Part shown: positions 1-4,000 of the stretch, one piece after another
How the letters are laid out: every line of letters begins with the position of its first letter
Position numbering within the stretch: the stretch's first letter is position 1
NCBI GenBank assembly: GCA_913050545.1
Contig: CAJWZY010000142.1
Location: 1-6,165 of the forward strand
Direction: 5' to 3'
DNA length: 6,165 nt
Source: an uncultured bacterium
GTDB taxonomy: Bacteria; Planctomycetota; UBA8108
Position numbers and translations under genes: made by a program
Notes under the pieces: generated by a model
The model's input: only the letters and a program-made list of their open reading frames with translations
Told to the model about the DNA's origin: nothing
The model's database searches: none

Positions 1-2
1 TC

Positions 3-584
3 AGTATCGGTGCCGTCGTGCAGCTAGGCCCTCCCGGTACTGAGGTGCTCTCGCTGGGGGCTTCCTCAACGACCCATCTCGACACCATCACCGTGCGATC
101 GCTGGTCAGTCTCACCGGCGATGAATCAAGAGAATCCGCTGTTTCCTTTGTCGACTTCACGCTTGGTGAGGACCGACCCATGGAGATCGTGTTTGTCGTT
201 GACGGAGATGGGATCTCTCCTGATTTCGCAGCTGAAAAGTCAGTGACGCTGCTGGGAGTCCCGGATGAGGTGGTTCCTTCGTTCATTCGAGGCGACGCCA
301 ACAACGACAGCCAGGTGAATATTGCCGATGGAATCTGGATTGTTCAGATGATGTTCTACGGTGGCCGGGAAACAGCCTGTCGTCCTGCAGCGGATGCCAA
401 CAACGATGATCGCGTCTCGATTTCTGACGCCCTCTACATCATCAACTACCAGCTGCAGCCCGGGTCGACGAATTTCCCGCTCTATGCCCCTCCAGCCGGC
501 CCCTATCCTGAATGCGGAACCGTTGAGACCGTCACCGCCGAGGATTGCCCGGTAGGCTCACACGTCTGCTTCCCCGCTCCCTGA
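3..584 (+). CDS. 3' part of a secreted protein ending in a dockerin-type EF-hand pair (5' truncated)
   Basis: The frame is open from the left edge to TGA at 582-584, so the true start is outside the window and the GTG at 18 is just an internal codon. 193 residues are visible. Residues 1-93 are beta-rich and include EIVFVVDGDGISPD (about 61-74); this looks like the end of an Ig- or cohesin-like sandwich domain. Residues 94-155 form a dockerin-type domain with two 12-residue calcium loops, D98-D109 and D131-D142, each of DxNxD...D form and each followed by a hydrophobic helix. A Pro-rich tail with C171, C182 and C189 follows. This arrangement is familiar from C-termini of large extracellular planctomycete-type proteins. 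Dockerins dock onto cohesin modules, so the protein is probably exported and joined to a surface partner. The functional N-terminal part cannot be seen, so no enzymatic role is assigned. The dockerin-type call is firm; partner and function are unknown. Confidence 0.85.
   Translation, partial: SIGAVVQLGPPGTEVLSLGASSTTHLDTITVRSLVSLTGDESRESAVSFVDFTLGEDRPMEIVFVVDGDGISPDFAAEKSVTLLGVPDEVVPSFIRGDANNDSQVNIADGIWIVQMMFYGGRETACRPAADANNDDRVSISDALYIINYQLQPGSTNFPLYAPPAGPYPECGTVETVTAEDCPVGSHVCFPAP
282..467 (+). other. Dockerin-type domain (two EF-hand-like calcium loops)
   Basis: The domain starts at FIRGD and contains two near-repeats. Loop 1 (294-329) is DANNDSQVNIAD and loop 2 (393-428) is DANNDDRVSISD. 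Asp or Asn occupies positions 1, 3, 5 and 12 of each loop, as needed for calcium. The usual Gly at loop position 6 is Ser in the first loop and Asp in the second. Positions 10 and 11, which set partner choice in clostridial type I dockerins, are Ile-Ala and Ile-Ser. Each loop is followed by a helix (DGIWIVQMMFYGG and DALYIINYQL). The two-fold repeat is seen directly in the translation; binding to a cohesin is inferred. Confidence 0.85.
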
Positions 585-592
585 TCGAGGAA

Positions 593-656
593 GCAGGCCG
601 GGTTTCCGCTGCCGATGGCTGGTTTAGCCTGCCCGGGTAAAAAATCACTGTTTTTT
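593..656 (+). terminator. Possible terminator zone after the dockerin gene
   Basis: GCAGGC (593-598) can pair with GCCTGC (627-632), beginning 8 bases after the stop codon. A second pairing, AAAAAA (639-644) with TTTTTT (651-656), follows. The GC stem has a long 28-base loop, and the T run comes 18 bases after it, so this is not a textbook intrinsic terminator. Its location is right for one, which is the main reason for listing it. Confidence 0.3.
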
Positions 657-659
657 CAG

Positions 660-680
660 CCTGGAGGCACTCCTTCCAGG
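660..680. repeat. Inverted repeat, 8-bp stem with 5-base loop
   Basis: CCTGGAGG (660-667) pairs with CTTCCAGG (673-680) around the loop CACTC, with one G-T wobble. It lies just after the T6 run at 651-656. No T run follows it on the + strand, and reading the minus strand gives an A run, so it is not itself a standard terminator. It could protect the 3' end of the upstream mRNA. Confidence 0.45.
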
Positions 681-795
681 TCGATACTGATTCCTTAAGT
701 TCAAATTATACAATAGTTTGTGGGATCCGAATGAGCTCGATGTTGAATTGACCCTGCCCAGGCCTTAACATTGACCTTATTCCCGTAACACACCT

Positions 796-816
796 TGTTT
801 GCGATTCTCGCGAACA
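796..816. repeat. Inverted repeat, 9-bp stem with 3-base loop
   Basis: TGTTTGCGA (796-804) pairs with TCGCGAACA (808-816) around loop TTC, with a single T-G wobble at 800/812. It sits in the middle of the intergenic region, about 260 bases before the lipoprotein start. It may be an operator or an RNA hairpin. No T tract follows, so termination is unlikely. Confidence 0.45.
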
Positions 817-988
817 GACTGGTTCTGAATACTACGGCAGTTTTTGAGGAAGAATTTCACTGTCACAACATGTGGGTTTTCCCAGGTGAGGAGAATCCGG
901 GTCTATGAGGCAGTCTGAAAGTTCCCCAGTTAATGAATAGTTCCTGTGGGCCGGCGGAGTGATCTGCTGGTGGGGCAGTTAGTGATTT

Positions 989-1024
989 TTGACAGGATGC
1001 CAGTTGTTCCTCCTGTGATACGAT
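989..1024 (+). promoter_or_regulatory. Possible sigma70-type promoter for the lipoprotein gene
   Basis: A perfect -35 hexamer, TTGACA, is at 989-994. The best -10 at a tolerable distance is TGTGAT (1014-1019, 4 of 6 matches, 19-base spacer). A TG-extended alternative, TACGAT (1019-1024), has a 24-base spacer from the -35 box and would have to act alone. Transcription would begin about 45-55 bases before the ATG, a sensible leader length. Promoter consensus in the likely host group is not well defined, so confidence is low. Confidence 0.3.
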
Positions 1025-1065
1025 CTTCTGGATCTTCCTGGCACCCGATTCAATTGGTTTTCCCC

Positions 1066-1072
1066 AGAGAAG
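1066..1072 (+). promoter_or_regulatory. Weak ribosome binding site for the lipoprotein gene
   Basis: AGAGAAG lies 5 bases before the ATG at 1078 and partly matches the Shine-Dalgarno consensus. It favours ATG 1078 over the in-frame GTG at 1072 and ATG at 997. Translation from 997 would add 27 residues ahead of an otherwise good lipoprotein signal peptide. Confidence 0.4.
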
Positions 1073-1077
1073 TGATC

Positions 1078-4000
1078 ATGCCAAGAGAGTTATTCCTTAC
1101 CATTTTCCACTGCAGTTTCCGCCTGCCGGGTTTCCTGGTGCTTGCAGCTTTGCTGCTTTTGCCTGCCTGTAAATATGATTCGGCGGATGTCGAGTGGACA
1201 ATCCCGGCCCGCAACGACAGCGAAGTCATCGTTCAACCGGTGATTGCTGTCCGTCTCACCAATACCATGACGGCCTCGGATATCGAGAATACCGAGCTGG
1301 GGAGCATCAGGGTTACCGGGGACCAGACCACTGGCGAGTACGGCGGCACGATTGTCACAGCTAATGAAGCTGACGTCTTTGCCGGGCAGACCATCACCCA
1401 GTTCCAGACGGGTATCAACCAGTTGCCGGATCTGAGCGACCCGCTCGATCCGACGGCTCTGCCGGAGGATGCAGGGGATAACACCCTTGTATTTATTCTC
1501 AATCCCCTCGAGCAGTTCAAGCCTGGTGAACGGATCACTGTAACGGTATCAGAGGATGTCACGGTACTGGGTGTACCCTTCTCGGACTCCTATGTTTTCA
1601 GCTTCACCGTCGAAGGTGGTGGGGCGCGTTCGGAGGGCGGTCTCTTCGTTCGTGAAACCACTCCTCTGCAGGCAGCCGCTTCAGCGGACCTCAGGCCCAC
1701 TGTCACCGCCTACCTCAGTGAGGAGATCAGTCCGGGCAGCGAGGCTAACGCAGTCCATGTAAGGGGTGGACACTCGGGAGTTCATTCCGGCGGCATTGTC
1801 CAGCCTGGCAGCGGGCAGCTCCCCAGCCTGACCCATATTCTCGACGCAACCGACAGCTTTCTTCCCGGTGAGGAGGTTAGCGTTACCTTCTCCAGTGACA
1901 TCGCCAGTGCGGCCTCCGATGCAGTGAGGCTGTCGCCTTACCAGCTGATCTTCCAGGTTCGCCCCGGGTTCAACAAGGGGGGGTGGGATGCTGTGGACCT
2001 GCAGCCCCTGGCTTCCGATGAAGCTGTAGCGGTCCTGGCGGCCGATTTCCTCAAGGATTCGGGTTCAGTGGAGTTGATCACTGTCAGCCCGACGATCGCG
2101 ACACTTTATGATTCTTCCGGCCGCAAAGGAACCGTCGAACCCCCCGCAGGCTGGAACTTTCTCGATGCGGTAGCCGTCGATGCAGAGGGGAATGGAACAT
2201 CCCAGGTCGTCGCCCTGCTGGAGGGACCGCTTGGTGCGCTTCGCCTGCAGGGATATGCGATAGGGCAGTCCGGAGACCTTTCCGCTACCGATTCCCGGGT
2301 CGACTTTGCCTCCGTTCTTTCTGAATCTTCGAATAATTATTCCGGCAGGCTCTACGTGGCTGATCTCGACTCTGATGGGCAGCCGGAAATCGTCGCAACT
2401 CACGCCGATGCGACCTTTGATGCAGATGAAATACCCGCTCTTCCCGGTGGCCTGGGAGACTTCGGCGGGCTCGGAGACCTTGGCGACCTTGGTCTGCCGG
2501 AGGCCCCGGAGCAGGCAGATGAGCAGCAGACAACCGGTTTCATGACAATCTTCCAGTTGGCCATGGGATTACCAGCCGGGTTCGACCTGCTGAACCCTGT
2601 GCTGGAATTACAGTTCACACCTGTGCGGGAGCCGATCTCGAGTTTTGACCCGAGTGAAAAACTCCAGTTCACCGATTTCGACAATGACGGAAGGCTTGAC
2701 CTTATCAGCGAGGTGGCGGGCGAAGCTTCCACCGGCACCCTGGTTCTCTACCGTAACCAGACGACCACCTCCAACCCGTTCTCTTTCAGGAGGGTGGGTG
2801 CCTTGAAAGACAGCGATGGGGAGGAGTTCAGCCCCGACGCCTGGATCGCTTTTGATTTTGAAACAGATGGAGACCAGGATGTCCTCTCCTGGAAATCCGG
2901 TGAGGTGTATCTCCACCAGAACAGCTACCGGGATTTCGGGGACCTCCTTGCCGGGGGAGTAGAGTCAGGGTTTCTTGAAAGCCTCAGCTCCGATGAGCCA
3001 CGCGGACTCCTTTTCGAGGAGGTTGTCCCGCAGGATGGGATCGATCTCGACGGCGCTGTTGCCGGGGAAGCAGACCTGTTGCTCGCCTCCAATCTCGATG
3101 GAGACCCCCTTGGCGGCGCGGATCTTGTTATTGCCGGGCCTGGAGATGCCGGCCAGGGGCGCCTGACGGTTTTATTCAACCGCAGGAACCAGCTTTCGCT
3201 CTTGCCGAGCTACGAAAAAGTGGAAATGGATAATGGCGAGGCGGGAACTGTCTCCGGCGTCACTCTGCTCGATCTCGACGGAGATACAGGGCTCGACATT
3301 GCCACGGTCTCCAACGATGAGCCCCTGGTCTACCAGTCAAGTGGAGTCGAGGCGGTGACGCTGCCTGAGCCGACCCGCTATGTTCTCCAGCCTGTAGATG
3401 GAAATGGCCAGGAGATCAGCGAGGAGGAGCTCTCGAACCTCGAGTCCCAGGCTGTTTTCGGTGTTAAGGTCATCGGTGATATCCGTGCCCCGTTCTCGGG
3501 TTATTCGGTAGCTCTTGCCTACCAGCAGCTGGATCTCGATTACCTGGGTTTCCTGTCGCCTGCAGGGTTTGAGCAGTTGGCCCAGTTTGATACCTGCCCG
3601 CAGGATGGAAACGACAACAGCTGCAGTGGATTTGCCACGGCAACCATGTCAAAACGGTCAGACATTGAAAATTTCATTCCCTTTGAAGGTGTCGAACTCG
3701 GTGTCTTTCAGTTCCGCCGCAGGGCGGTCCAGGGCCAGAGAGATACGGCGATTGAATTCTCCGCCGTCACCAGTGGCGGCAGCCTGATCTCGAACGTCCT
3801 CAAGACTGTTGAGGGGGATATCGTGCAGGATGTCCCGGTGGAAACTGGAGAGTCGATTCAATTCGAGCTCGAACCTCCGCCTCCTCCGCCGGTTGAGGTC
3901 GCCTGCAGTGTGCTGGAAAGAAGAGCGAACAGTTCAGAGGTTCTTATTTCGTGGGAATCACAGATTCTTCGCTTCGACCGGGTGAAAATCCGGGTCGCTG

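Larger units (their letters stand above)
585..1077. other. Intergenic region with hairpins, no gene seen
   Basis: This stretch between the two large genes holds no convincing coding sequence: stops are frequent in all + frames. It contains a possible terminator zone and hairpin (593-680), an A/T-rich patch (about 691-720), a 9-pair hairpin (796-816), two very short overlapping ORFs (870-940) and a possible promoter (989-1024). The length and the promoter-like elements suggest that the downstream gene is transcribed separately from the dockerin gene. Confidence 0.7.

Noticed and set aside
18..584. GTG at 18 as a start codon
   Set aside because: The frame is open to the window edge and the visible domain is already under way, so the gene begins further upstream.
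707..714. TATACAAT as a -10 element
   Set aside because: The A/T-rich patch looks promoter-like, but no recognisable -35 lies at the right distance and the next gene begins over 360 bases later.
748..776. TTGACC boxes at 748-753 and 771-776 as -35 elements
   Set aside because: No acceptable -10 hexamer lies 16-19 bases downstream of either.
997..1077. In-frame ATG at 997 as the start of the lipoprotein gene
   Set aside because: It would put 27 extra residues in front of a complete lipoprotein signal peptide, its upstream AGG is too close to serve as a ribosome site, and it would lie inside the candidate promoter.
1233..1762. Short ORFs on both strands over the Ig-like region
   Set aside because: They are shadows of the lipoprotein frame, with biased composition and no ribosome binding site.
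3874..3891. CCT/CCG repeat as a DNA repeat element
   Set aside because: It simply encodes the Pro6 linker between domains (residues 933-938).
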